Source: Odiellus spinosus (lineage: Eukaryota; Arthropoda; Arachnida; Opiliones; Phalangiidae). Taken from it: a DNA stretch of 64,000 nucleotides. Position numbers and translations under genes: made by a program. The notes beneath the pieces are model-generated. The model saw nothing but the letters and a program-made list of their open reading frames with translations. It did no database searches and had not been told where the DNA came from. This document shows, in pieces, positions 39,901 through 49,392 of this stretch. Numbering within the stretch: the stretch's first letter is position 1; the number at the start of each line of letters is the position of its first letter. Location: NCBI GenBank assembly GCA_963920705.1, contig OY987227.1:13867602-13931601 (forward strand). The letters are read 5' to 3'.

Positions 39901-42837
39901 AATGTCTTTTAAAGAGAAGATGAGCCTTCTTGATATTTTGAGGTTCAAGTTCATTTGCAGAATTAGGAATACCGTAAGGATGGTAAGGGTAAAACATTTT
40001 TTTTGCTCCAATTCCAGAAAATTAAATATTTACTGGTCACGCTTTATAGCTCTGAATTGATTTTATGTCGAAAGTTTTTGTACTGAAATACTTAACATTC
40101 AAAAATTACCCTAATCCAAGAGTTATCTAAGGTTTAGATACGCCGCCTTCCGTATAATTTGAATCAACAATCAATCTCCAAACATTGAAATATAGCAGTG
40201 AAGTTAGTTTCGATGTTTTCGAAAGGAAAATAATACTTTTCTTTCGATAAAAATTTAGAACAATCAAATTTTGGATACTTTCTCCAAGTGACCTAGTTTC
40301 AGTTCATAAAGCAAAATAATAAAAAATAAACGCGAATTCAAGGGTGAAGTAGGAATACTTAATCTCAAAGTAAAAGAAAAAAAAGCTGGGATTCTCGCAA
40401 AACTAAATTATATTCATAGTTAAAACAGTTTAAAGAGATTTTAAGTCAAAAAAATTGGGAGTTGAAAATTGTTCAAAGATATTAGATTGAAAAAATAATT
40501 AACTCTTCGAAAATATTAGTGAATTAACTGATCTTTTTATAATAGTAATCTTTTAATTATTGGCCAATTTAAACGCTACGAAAAAGTATCATATTCAAGA
40601 AACTTATACGAAATTTTAGAAAAAAGAAAAAAAAAAAAAAAAAAAATCACGTGGGAGGGGGATAAAAAACGGAAATTAAACCTTCATTTAGTGGGAAAAA
40701 ATTGTCTAGACTGACTGTTTACTAAATCCCCCTTAAAGGGAGAATGCAACCTAATAACAAGTGTTTTTTATCGATTCCTTATCGTTTTAAATTGGCCTAA
40801 TACACCAGTAAAAAGTTTACAAAACAAATATTAAACTAGAAATAAATTTAAAACTTACCATCAAAATAGGCTTAGCGGGATTCATGAAGATCCTGAATTG
40901 CCTCGGTGTAAGGTCTACCGACCACGATACTTACAATCGCATTCGATTGGTCGCTAGACCTTATACGCAAGGAAATCAGGATCTCCATGAATCCATGTAA
41001 GTTTTAAATGTTTGTTCGTATATTTTTTCACTAGTAGATTAGGTCTATTTTGACAATAAGGAATCAATTAAAAAAAAATCACTTGTGTTAGGTTGCATTC
41101 TCCCTTTAATATCCCCTAGATATATTTCCGAACCAGCAAAATAATTTCCTCAAAACATTATTAGTTTTTCGACACTTGTTTGTGTCAAATTATATATAAG
41201 GCTTATTTTGGTTCAAAAACCAATATTTAACTATGGCGGTGTCCCCTTTGGTTGTCGAATACTCCCTAAATAGCATTGTTTCAGGCTTAGAAGAGAAACG
41301 AGTGGGTGGTGGAAAGAATTACGTGTCTAATCAACAACTAATAGAAGCTTACTAAGGGGAGGGGGTGTTAAAATTACCCTAATCTGATGGAGAAATCATT
41401 ATATATTATTTTTCCCTTAACCCATCTAAAAGAAAAACAACTCGAAGGGTAGAGATGAGTCTAGCTTCAAATGTATTGAAATTTTAAACTGTTTTGACAG
41501 TAGTCCTACGTAAATTATAAGGGGGGGGGGGGGTTGAAGAAATGCCAGGCAAGGGTGAGGTTTGAGATATAATTACATATCTTGGCTATAGAGATAACCA
41601 TAGTTTAATTATAAAAGTAACTAGTTCTTAGTTATATACTTAAATGCTGTCCCCCAAATAATCAAATTCAAATGCATCACAAATGCCTAAAAGGTGAGAA
41701 TTATCTTGCAAAATATAATTACACAAAAATTTACCCTAATTTATTTAAATTATCCCCGCGCCAAATTAAAATAATATACTCTGGTTTTCTCAAAATACTA
41801 AATAAAGTAGTAATTGTAATTAAAATGCTTGATAAAAATAAGGTAAAAATAAAAAACCCAACCATCATTAAATACAGAATACACCATTTCGTTTGGAAGC
41901 GAAGTTTAACCTTTAAACTTTAGCAATAAAAAGGGGTCAGCAACGACACACTACACCCTTTATTCTTCTTTTCATTCATTTGTAAATTATTTCACTAAAG
42001 GTTAACCATTAAATCTAATACCGATAATTAAAAACTAGTCAATTTAAATTAGGGGTTAGAATCGCTGTCAAGTGTAGCGTAATCACCAGTTTTCAATTCT
42101 AAAAAACAAAACCCCTAGTCAGTAACATATCACGGATACACAGTTCAACTCAACTTCATAATCGTACGGATTCATCCTTAAAGCTTTTTGAGAAAGAGAC
42201 GAGGCTTAACGGAAGCTGTAAATCGGGCCTTAGTTAAAAATTTTAGGGCGCAATATTTTCGGTGCGATATACCGTACAGAGCGCGGCGAGCTAGGGGATT
42301 TCAATCTAGCCTATTTTTTTTTAGGGGGATAAAACAGACGTTGGCTTCTACTTTTTAAGTGAATGATTACTCGGTTAACTCTACCGGGTATATTAATGGG
42401 GTGAAAAAAAAGGGGTTAATCGTGGAAATGGTTGGAGAAGGGCCAAATCGAGCAAACGACATTTCAAAATCTAGAAAATGGCGGCCATTAGGCCCATCAC
42501 CGACCGATGACCACAATGACTATGACCGACGAAAATGGTCTCGATTATCGTACCACGGGTAGTGAAAATACACAAATTTATACCGAGTGGAACGTAGTTA
42601 AAATACGAGGTCTTACAGCGGTAGGAAATTAGGGTTTAAAAAAGGGTTAAGGCTTACCTGTAACTCGGCCCTTTCCACTTCCCACTGAGCTCTCTCCATT
42701 TCGAAGCGGGTCCATTCGTGTTGGATAAAATGTAATATTCCCGGAATCGAATATTGAGGCCTCTGATTGAGTTGTTCTTCATTTGGCTTCCCACTAACAT
42801 TTACTGGCGAATTTTGATTGCCAGAAATTTCATCCAT
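13694..42837 (-). CDS. STRN: Striatin, 18 coding exons with a 23-kb first intron
   Basis: Scaffold of the STRIPAK PP2A complex. Minus-strand exons: 42658-42837, 19403-19506, 18688-18764, 18544-18622, 18095-18479, 17870-18014, 17574-17702, 16580-16873, 16294-16448, 16161-16219, 15973-16089, 15845-15892, 15657-15778, 15294-15461, 14509-14649, 14319-14429, 14148-14234 and 13694-13863. All phases match, giving 856 residues (human paralogues 753-797). The N-terminus MDEISGN matches vertebrate MDE. YSIPGILHFIQHEWTRF (29-45) holds the caveolin-binding motif and leads into the coiled coil (AQWEVERAELQARIAFLQGE to about 115). SWRQGRQLLRQYLQEIGYTD is the calmodulin-binding region. Acidic linkers contain TFDFLASE and SEFDFLGPD. 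WD40 repeats follow from KTWNAKYSLRSHFDGV to the family-typical end AGADALAKVFV. The least certain splice is the exon 8 acceptor, since two in-frame sites exist at 16873 and about 16856. It is a single pre-duplication-like gene and cannot be assigned to STRN, STRN3 or STRN4. Confidence 0.96.
15490..15630. mobile_element. Partial copy of foldback family 3 in striatin intron 13
   Basis: A segment containing GATGATACCAGAGGTTATAG and CTTCAAGGTTCATAAGAGC resembles the right arms of the elements at 24780-25030 and 32337-32590. Only half of the foldback is present, within the intron 15462-15656. Confidence 0.5.
22146..22854. mobile_element. Large foldback element, family 2 (about 710 bp)
   Basis: The left arm (22146-22377) begins GCTGCGTTCATA. 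The right arm (about 22580-22854) ends TATGAACGTAGC, its inverse. Shared internal blocks include AAAACGTTTCGCTG, CGGGAACCAGTT, CAACCTACAGATGAAA and AAATATCGGTTTGATTTTA, each found inverted in the other arm. The middle (22378-22580) does not pair and contains a G15 run (22388-22402), perhaps a later insertion. There is no coding capacity. Confidence 0.85.
22388..22402. repeat. G15 homopolymer
   Basis: Fifteen G residues in the unpaired centre of the family 2 foldback. Confidence 0.95.
24780..25030. mobile_element. Foldback element, family 3
   Basis: The left part reads CCTTAAGAACCTTGAAGG and ACTACTTTATCGTTAAAAG. The right part carries the imperfect inverse (GATGTTCTTAATGCCTTCAA). The centre is near CCAGCTGCTTCAGCG. 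A related copy lies at 32337-32590, with halves elsewhere. I could not define exact ends or a target duplication. Confidence 0.65.
26686..26699. repeat. G14 homopolymer
   Basis: Fourteen G residues in striatin intron 1. A G10 run is nearby at 26406-26415. Confidence 0.95.
30074..30407. repeat. Inverted repeat with about 97-bp arms
   Basis: The left arm (30074-30170) and right arm (30310-30407) pair across AGAATCCATTCAGGTTCC, ATAAGAATATGGGA, CATCCTCCCAAACTTTGTA and AAAAGTTCGTCTGC. A segment of about 16-18 bp in the middle of each arm differs. The right arm there reads ACCAGAGGCTAAAGCTAT, which matches family 3. It is probably a nested or recombined foldback element. The open frames seen on both strands here come from this structure. 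Confidence 0.85.
30640..31120. other. GC-richer, strand-asymmetric island in striatin intron 1
   Basis: The + strand is strongly purine-rich to about 30960 and then pyrimidine-rich to about 31110. Its base composition stands out from the AT-rich surroundings. It could be an enhancer or an alternative promoter, but no start codon or exon could be tied to striatin from here. Confidence 0.4.
32337..32590. mobile_element. Foldback element, family 3 (second copy)
   Basis: The left part CGACTACTTTATCGTAAAAC and CGGCGTCCGCTTATTTATTG pairs with the right part AACATGCGCCGTTTTACGA. The outer arms GTAAGAACATTGA and TCAAGGTTCTTAG also pair. It is similar to 24780-25030. Confidence 0.65.
32705..32782. 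mobile_element. Family 1 MITE, solo right end
   Basis: It ends TTAGGTTGCATTCTCCCT followed by TTAA (32783-32786), preceded by GGAATCGATAAAA as in the full copies. No left end lies nearby. Confidence 0.75.
33491..33769. mobile_element. Two palindromic elements in tandem
   Basis: Two copies (about 33491-33630 and 33648-33769) each run from CAGACGAGGCGTAATTAGCC to its inverse. Both contain the internal line GAGGTTTACATAGCCTTCT. The second copy has a longer terminal repeat that begins GTAATACCCTCTTCAGACG. Between the copies lies a short spacer. They have no TTAA duplication, so this is a separate MITE family. Confidence 0.85.
34782..35195. repeat. Tandem repeat, 177-178-bp unit, about 2.3 copies
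   Basis: Unit starts at 34782, 34959 and about 35137 share TTTTGGACTTTTGCTCGATT (one mismatch in unit 2), GAGTGTCGAAACAGAATTTT and ATACGGAATGTCTACTTTCT. The third unit is truncated after GGCGAAACA, with an internal deletion before ATAATTTTATGATC. The copies are over 85 percent alike by eye. Confidence 0.9.
36376..36541. mobile_element. Short foldback element with an internal duplication
   Basis: The ends CCGAGGGGGGCAGACACTC and GAGTGTCGGACCCCTCG are inverted. Inside, TGCACTATCAAAGGTGAA and TGCACTGTCAAAGCTGAA form a 46-bp tandem pair. Related sequence (TTCGAACTCAACGCATTG) occurs at about 20898. Confidence 0.65.
37856..38339. mobile_element. TTAA-flanked long foldback element (484 bp)
   Basis: TTAA at 37852-37855 and 38340-38343 flanks arms of about 200 bp. 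The arms share TAAAAATGGAAC, ACGTATTCGAGAATTTTTTC and CAATCATATTATTTCAG, each found inverted on the other side. The centre has its own palindrome (TAGGCCGG/CCGGCCTA). There is no coding capacity. A single arm of the same family lies near 33300-33420. Confidence 0.85.
38344..38388. mobile_element. 45-bp family 1 mini-element
   Basis: It starts AGGGAGAATGGAACC and ends GAATCCCT, with TTAA on both sides (38340-38343 and 38389-38392). Its left TTAA is also the right TTAA of the 484-bp element. It is probably an internal-deletion derivative. Confidence 0.7.
40737..41105. mobile_element. TTAA-flanked foldback MITE, family 1 (full copy)
   Basis: A 369-bp copy with AGGGAGAATGCAACCTAA at the left and TTAGGTTGCATTCTCCCT at the right, flanked by TTAA (40733-40736, 41106-41109). 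Its interior matches the 4517-4879 copy (GGATTCATGAAGATCCT versus GGATTCATGGAGATCCT, TTGGTCGCTAG), so both derive from one source. Confidence 0.9.
41521..41533. repeat. G13 homopolymer
   Basis: Thirteen G residues in striatin intron 1. Confidence 0.95.
42475..42488. promoter_or_regulatory. Consensus-like YY1 site near striatin exon 1
   Basis: AAAATGGCGGCCAT fits the YY1 consensus AANATGGCGGC. It lies in striatin intron 1, about 170 bp downstream of exon 1. Assigned by motif only. Confidence 0.45.
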
Positions 42838-42943
42838 TATTGCATGTTCGACATTTCTTTTATACACAGTTTCTACGCGAGGTTCACCACTGTAAAATCC
42901 GACGACGCACTGAAATGCTCCCGAATCAGTGGAAAATAAATTA

Positions 42944-42951
42944 TGACGTCA
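42944..42951. promoter_or_regulatory. Perfect CRE (TGACGTCA) in the striatin promoter
   Basis: The palindromic CREB/ATF site TGACGTCA sits 107 bp upstream of the striatin start codon, followed by a GC-rich stretch (CAGCGCGCGCCGCTTGGCGC). The position fits a proximal promoter. Confidence 0.5.
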
Positions 42952-43896
42952 TTGACGAGCTTTCAGCGCGCGCCGCTTGGCGCCGACACTGTACGGTCAT
43001 TTCTACCGAAAAGCGAAAAAGACGTATCTTTAAATTAAATTGATTAATATTAAGTAACTAAGGGTAGATTAATAAATTATATCAATCTTGCTTACCTTAT
43101 AAATACGACTTTATTACTGCATACTCTAATAATAATTTAGTAAAATATATTAAGTAGATTAAATATGTAAAACGCCGTAAATCGAGATACTTGATATTTC
43201 TATTGAGATTACTTGTAGTCCAAAAATAGACCTTACTTCTTTTCTAGGTAATTCATGGAATTTTTGAAGTTTTTTCTCAACATGCAAAACCTACGCGAAT
43301 AAATGAAACGGTAACGAATTAAATATTTAGAACTGTTTAATGAAACAATAAATAACTTTAAACAGCTAGTACATATAACGTTACAAATATTAAACAAGTT
43401 TATGGATGGAAAACTTATAACATTTTGACCAGAATAATTATTATTAATTTCTGTGTAGTAATATCTGACATTGTGTCATGTAATATTTTTACAAAACCTT
43501 GACGAAATTACAAAGAAGCGTTTCTTAAAAATAGGAATATAATAATTATATAATTACAGCTAGTGACAATATTTTCACACGCATAAAAAGGTTTCTTTTA
43601 TTAATTTTACTAGAAATTATTTTGAACTGTATAATTCTAATTATTGTAAATTTGTAGTATTTGTTTGTTATTAAGCTTATCTTCCCCTATTTTTAGAATT
43701 ATAAAATATTAAGTAGAAGCAGTTTTTAAGGGAGTCTTTCTTTTCTTTCTTTCTTAAAATTTAAACGATAATTTGTGACTAATATTTTTAAAAATGATTT
43801 CTACGAGTACTTATTACTAATATGATTTTTTTCATGTTTTATTTAAATTATTTTGCATAAATAGGCGGGATTATGAATTAGCTTTTGTTAGAGAAT

Positions 43897-45002
43897 TCAA
43901 AATTCTCCGCTCGGAACTTGAGGGTCCGGAACTTTGGTCAATAAAGCGATTATCATACTAAAAAATTGTTAAAAAACAATTTTTAGAGAAGAAAAAAAAT
44001 ATTATACAATTTTTAATTTGTCATCGTAGTGAAACTTAAGCCGCATTCACACTGGAAACTTTGAAACGGTTTTAGAAAGGTCAAATTGGAAAACATTGGG
44101 GTCAACTGTAGAGGTTATTTGCCAAAATATGTAATTAATGGCTGGACAAGTCAATGTGAACATTCAAAATGGTTTGAAAATGGATTCAAAGTGTCTAGTG
44201 TGAACTGCGAACGTATATAGGCTTTAAGTGTCACAATTATCAAAAATCAATTCAAAATATAAGTTATGTTGAACCAAAAATAAAATAAATCTCACCAGTA
44301 TAAATATACGAAGAAGAATATCAAGTAAAATGCCAGCCTGATCATCGAATCTCTCATGTGCTGTTTCAAATTACCCCTATTATGAATTTCAGTAGGATCA
44401 TAAACTCCAAAGTTCCCGGATGGCACCATTACGATTCTAAATTAGTATTATCCATTATCGAACATATGAAAAAATGACAAAAGCCAGTGGTTATAAAATT
44501 CTTAATTTCTTACTTATATATTTGCCACGCAGACATTGGTAAGTTAAGGAGAAACAAAAACCAATGAAATGTGAACAGTAAGAACACTGTCAACACGGCG
44601 TGCGTGACCATTTCGGGCACAACCCACTAAAATTAACAGATGACAAAAGAAAAATATGATATAGTTGATTTATTAATTGAATCGAAAGCAATTAAGTTTC
44701 TTACTCGATTAAGTTTGGAGCAGCACTGTTGGGCGTTCAAATAGTCGCATTCTAAATCTGACAGGGTAATTACCTTTAAATAAGTGTTAAGGATAATAAT
44801 ATACAGCAATATATTTAAATCAAATTATTATTAAAACTTCAATGACTCATTTTAAACTTTTTTTACATTTTCTTAAAAACTTGTAAAGCCACGCTTTAGT
44901 CTTAAGCCTTGGCCTTTCAAAAAAGGATACAACATAGACGGACAAAAATAAAAGTAGGCCGACTATAATTAAAGCTAATATAAAAAGTAGAGCGTCACTC
45001 AT
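43897..45002 (-). CDS. CNIH4: Cornichon family protein CNIH4, five exons
   Basis: ER/early-secretory cargo receptor of the cornichon family; in mammals CNIH4 helps GPCRs leave the ER. Minus-strand exons are 44931-45002, 44705-44773, 44514-44626, 44296-44436 and 43897-43957, in phase, for 151 residues (human 139). Membrane segment 1 ends LLFLSVYV. The family motif [20 protein letters not shown] follows, then the hydrophobic [40 protein letters not shown] is diagnostic of CNIH4 over CNIH1-3. The end, FFVYLYCMIIALL, aligns with the vertebrate terminus and is followed by a longer polar tail. Exon 5 was chosen because its phase restores YLYCMIIAL; without splicing, exon 4 would stop two codons later. 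Intron 4 holds a family 2 foldback element. A candidate AATAAA lies at 43838-43843 on the minus strand. Confidence 0.94.
44039..44210. mobile_element. Family 2 foldback MITE in CNIH4 intron 4
   Basis: It begins GCCGCATTCACACTGGAAAC and ends GTGTGAACTGCG, an imperfect inverse. Inner blocks TTTGAAACGGTTTT and CAAAATGGTTTGAAAA also pair. It is closely similar to 56033-56203. Confidence 0.8.
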
Positions 45003-46260
45003 AATTGTTGCCTTTAAATTAATTAAATTACGTTAAAATTGAGAGATTTTTCGAAGGTGAGTAGGAGTCTGGACCGTGAGAACCGTGTCTTTGAGAAGCA
45101 GTCGCCGGACTTACTATGTAGAGCGCGCGACGTTTTTTATGATCTCAAAAAGACAAGCTCATTTGCATAAAAATAGTTCAGTTAAAGGACAGACGAAAAC
45201 GTCAACTTTTCATAAGCTACCTAACTCCAGAGGAAAATCAATTTGATTTATAGAGCTCCTGGCGCCATCTGGGTAAAATTCACTTCATTTCAGTAATAAC
45301 ATATATAAAGACAGACAGATTAGTGTTGTACATAAACCACTCACAAATTTTGCTCAAATCGTCATCTTCAAAATGTTCGGAATCGATTATTTTAATTATA
45401 CCATATAATTTTGTAATTGATAGGTGTCTTAAAAGTTAAGCTAATTATGAAATATGAATACATTTTTAGGTTTCAAAAAAGGGATAATGAAAACAAATTA
45501 CTTCATGTCTTTTATAATAAACATTTCTTACACTTTCTAATATTGCTTTAATCTTTTTAATGAAAATTCATTAATTTAATAATAAATTCTTAATTTTTTT
45601 AATAAAAGTTTCTTTATGTAATATAAAATTAACAACAGGGTAAATAATAAGTTTAAAATATAATCGTAAGTCTATCTTCTAAGTTGAAAACTTATGATAT
45701 AACTAAAGAGCGCTTAAATTTTAATGAATATTGAAAAATTATAAAAATGGGCGCAACTGTATTGATGAAATTTTGTGTAACTTAAGCCACGAAGGTGGTT
45801 ATCTCTTTTCTAAATTATCACGAAGTCAATTAATCATCTTTCGATAGAAAAAACTTCTCTCGCGTTTAAAATAAAACCTGGCAATTTTCTAAAATACAAA
45901 CTAACACGATTTGCTTTGGATATGATCATCAAAAATGGGATAAGATTTCTAGAAACGTTTTAAAAATGTATTTCAATCTATCCTTGAACCAAGACTGATA
46001 TAATTTAATTTTTTCCCATAAAATTTAAAGGGAGTTTAAGATATAAAGGGTTCTTTACGATAGAATCCGTAACGAGCCCTTAACCAACGCTAATATTCAG
46101 AGAGATCAGGCAAATCTTGTTACCACATAAAGTGGGGGTTACAATCCCTTTAAATCAGTATCAATATAGTAATTTTATTTTTAAATTTCAACACATAGGA
46201 AATCGGTAGCACGCATCCTTTGGATGTATTAATTTCGATATGATAGCTAATTTCCTTTAA

Positions 46261-46336
46261 AGGGAGAATGCAACCTAACAACAAGTGATTTCTATCGATT
46301 CCTAATCGTTAGAATAGGCCTAATCCAACAGTAAAA
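46261..46336. mobile_element. Family 1 MITE, solo left end
   Basis: TTAA (46257-46260) is followed by AGGGAGAATGCAACCTAACA and the family line ATCGATTCCTAATCG up to CCAACAGTAAAA. No right end was found. Confidence 0.75.
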
Positions 46337-47129
46337 AAAAATTAAAAATAATAGCTTTCCCTCCTACTTTTTGGAAAAAAAAATGTGTAATAATTACAAT
46401 AAGCGAGTAAAACACGCGATATCACGAACCAATTGAAATAACTAAAAAACAGAAGGTTGCCTACCCTATTTTCTACTGTGGAATTACTAGTTTATACCAA
46501 GAAAGAATATAAGTAACATTGAGAATTCTTAAGTACCCCGTCCCTACATAACTAAACCTGGATTAAAATTTTAACCATATCAATTATTTATTTATTTTGT
46601 AAATCATTAGGGGGCAATTACAACGCCTTTTCGGGATGTATAGCCATGGTAATTTGAGAAGAAAAAACAAAAAAATATATATATTTCTAAACTATAGAAA
46701 CTAAAACGATAATTTAAAAATTTGCATATTTCAAATCAATTTTGGTTTATTTCGAAACGAAGAGGATAAAAATAAAATAATATGATATATAATTTAACGA
46801 TATGAACTCACGAAGGTCATTCCCAATTAAGAACTAATCATTAAATTTTCCCAAAACCAAAATTCCACGTGACTAGAGAACGTTAACTATTAGTTGAACC
46901 ATGCGTGGCGTGGCTTGTCTTATCATATTTGTAGCTAGAAGATGAAATAGTAACCTAATATCGTTACCCGTCAAGAGTCCTCACATTATACGCGGCTATA
47001 ATCTGATGGATAAAAGATTTCAACGGAAATAAAGAAGTTTAAGATGTAAGAAAACGCGGGTGATAAGTTAAATATACGGTTTAAATCATGTTTTTAATTA
47101 TATCTAGTTATATCTGGTTATATGTATAT

Positions 47130-47310
47130 GTTTAACGTAAATATATATGTTAACCTAAGTATCCTAAGTATATACGTTAACGAAGTATAGATGTTAACCC
47201 AAGTACTTCTATATGTTATTTTGAACTTTAATCTAAGTATTTCTTTTATCTTATTTTGAATACTAACATAACCTAAGTATTTATATATGTTATTCTGGAC
47301 TCTAACCTTA
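47130..47310. repeat. Degenerate tandem repeat, CCTAAGTAT-type
   Basis: Variants of AACCTAAGTATTTATATATG and TTATTTTGAAC recur about every 55-60 bp, three or more times. Open reading on the minus strand is a product of this repeat. Confidence 0.6.
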
Positions 47311-49392
47311 ATTATTCGCATGACTGCTAATTTTGAACACATAATTGGTTGGTTGTTAAAAACGTAAAACATAGGACTATTAAAAACTAATTCACTTGAA
47401 TTGCAAAAGCTTGTTAAAAGCCGATTTTAAAAGATACAGAAAGTCGTACCTTTAATTTTAAAGTTATGATTAATTACGTTCCATAATCATTCTACGTCAT
47501 CAAGCAGGAAAAAATATAATTTATATAATTTTAGCATTTTAATTTTAAAGTCGCATCAACCAAGATGTGTAAAATTTTGAATATGGATTTTTAATAGTAT
47601 GATAAAGCTAAAATTATAAATCATAAACCTCCGAAAAAAATGGTAACATCATCACATTAAGTGGGATGAACTATAGTTAAGTTCACTCGGAGATTTCAGA
47701 AAAATTACACGTACAAAAGTTTAAAAAATCCAAGTGACAAGAAACTACAGTCAAGTTCATCGTCCATCTTACGTTTTGAGTATACATAGCCCCCAAACAA
47801 TAGCTCACAAACAATTTATCTAATCTATTAAATGCTGAACCACAAGCGGGATGAACTGTTCATATATCCAAGTTCATTCCGTGTTTAGCTATATCTAATC
47901 CGTTACAAGAGTTAATGGTAGTCGAAAAATCTACTTTTTCGCTGTAGGAAAATTCAGCTATAGAATAAGAGCTAATAGCATAAAGGGATAAGATGTAGAA
48001 AACCATAACAGAGCCTTAATCGCCTATAAAGCACAAATGGTGTATAAAAATTAAATGAAGCGTAAGGTACATTTGCCTCTTTAAAGGTATAGTTTACCCT
48101 AAAATACATTGTCTTAATGTTAAAGACAAATCAGAATAAAAAAATTAATAAATAATATTTCAAATTAGAATCATATATCAAACTCATTAGTCACAATTCG
48201 TGCATAGCATTCCAGTCAGATGATTCCTTTCAGCCAATATAATGATTGATTTCGAAACAACAGAAAAACGTTTAAGTAATTAGCCAGATGGTTCAATTAC
48301 CCATTTCATTTTCTCAAGATAGAGATACTTTTAAACTCTAAATCACTATTTAGTTACTTTACTCTTCAATGTCAAAACAAACAATATTTAAGGAGAAGGG
48401 TCTAGGTTATACTCATTCACTCTTTTTCTTTCATCCTAATATATATTGACTATATATTTCTATTGCCTCTAAGGCAATGGACATTCCTTTAAGGCATGCA
48501 CCATTCCTTTAAGCCTATTTCGCTCTTTTTCTCAAGCCAGTAGTCAAAGTTGCAAAGGCCTCGATGCGCTCCAAAAGGGCGGTATTGCCGTTGGAATCGG
48601 ATGAGGGGGTGGTAGGCTTCGCCGCCGCGCGCTACCTTCTTCTCTCTACCCTCTCTCTTTCTCGGCGCGTGCTCACAGCAATGCTATCTCTCCTTCTCCA
48701 ATTCCCCTTCCTCTTCTCTCTCTCTTGCGTCTGACAATCCTCCCTCTTTCTCCCCGTATCTTTACTTCTCTCTCTCTCTTTCTCCTCGCACTCGCGTCTG
48801 TTCCATCCATACCAGTTTTCATTTCATCCGCGAATCTCGCGCGCGGAAATCGTCCGCCTTCTATTCCTTCCCGTCAAAATCTTCCAGCTTTCACTTCTTC
48901 TTGGCGCCAAAGCGGCCAAACAGATTTTCTTTTCCCGCGTTTTTTAGTTCCCGGCTTGGCTTGGCGCAGTGTCTCGCGACCGGCGACAGACGTTAAAAAA
49001 CTTAAGGGAAACACTCGAGTATCGTGGTTGTGTGGTGGTGACGCGACCGCCTTTCGTTACTCGAACGTAACAGTTGATTAATCAAAAAAGAAAACTGGTA
49101 GATTTTTAATCAAGTTTTTTTTTTCCGGGTGATTTGATTTAACTTCACGGAAAATGTACGCCGATTCGAGCAGATCATCCGGCCGACTTTTAACTTGAAA
49201 TTTTATTATAATTTAAATTTTTACCGCGCATATCTATATTTGACAATTAACCTCGAGAAATATTTTCTTTTTAAATATCATTGAACAATTTTGGTAATTT
49301 TTTAAATCGAACATTACATTATCTACTAAAACATTAAAGCGGTTTGTGATTCCATCCTTTTTATCTATATTGTTAAAACTATATAAATTCCA

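Larger units (their letters stand above)
19507..42657 (-). other. Striatin intron 1 (23,151 bp)
   Basis: It runs from the donor after exon 1 (CAG then GTAAGCC on the minus strand) to the acceptor before exon 2. The other striatin introns are 63-859 bp. No nested protein gene was found. The intron holds foldback and MITE copies (listed separately), G15, G14 and G13 runs, an A34 run (21895-21928), a 177-bp tandem repeat and two GC-richer islands near 30640-31120 and 36740-36910. Stretches between these show nothing recognisable. Confidence 0.85.
45003..49392. other. Intergenic region between CNIH4 and SLC25A29 (divergent)
   Basis: The left part includes the CNIH4 promoter. About 48540-49390 is GC-richer, with pyrimidine-rich blocks (CTCTCTCTC) and GCGCGC stretches. 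It is probably the SLC25A29 promoter and 5' UTR. The 118-codon frame at 48725-49081 lies in it and is not family-like. The centre holds a solo MITE end (46261), a degenerate AT tandem repeat (47130-47310) and otherwise nothing recognisable. Confidence 0.55.

Noticed and set aside
47118-47372. 84-codon minus frame
   Set aside because: Product of the degenerate CCTAAGTAT-type tandem repeat.
48725-49081. 118-codon + frame upstream of SLC25A29
   Set aside because: It is low-complexity serine/proline/leucine from CT-rich DNA in the probable promoter and 5' UTR. No family match.
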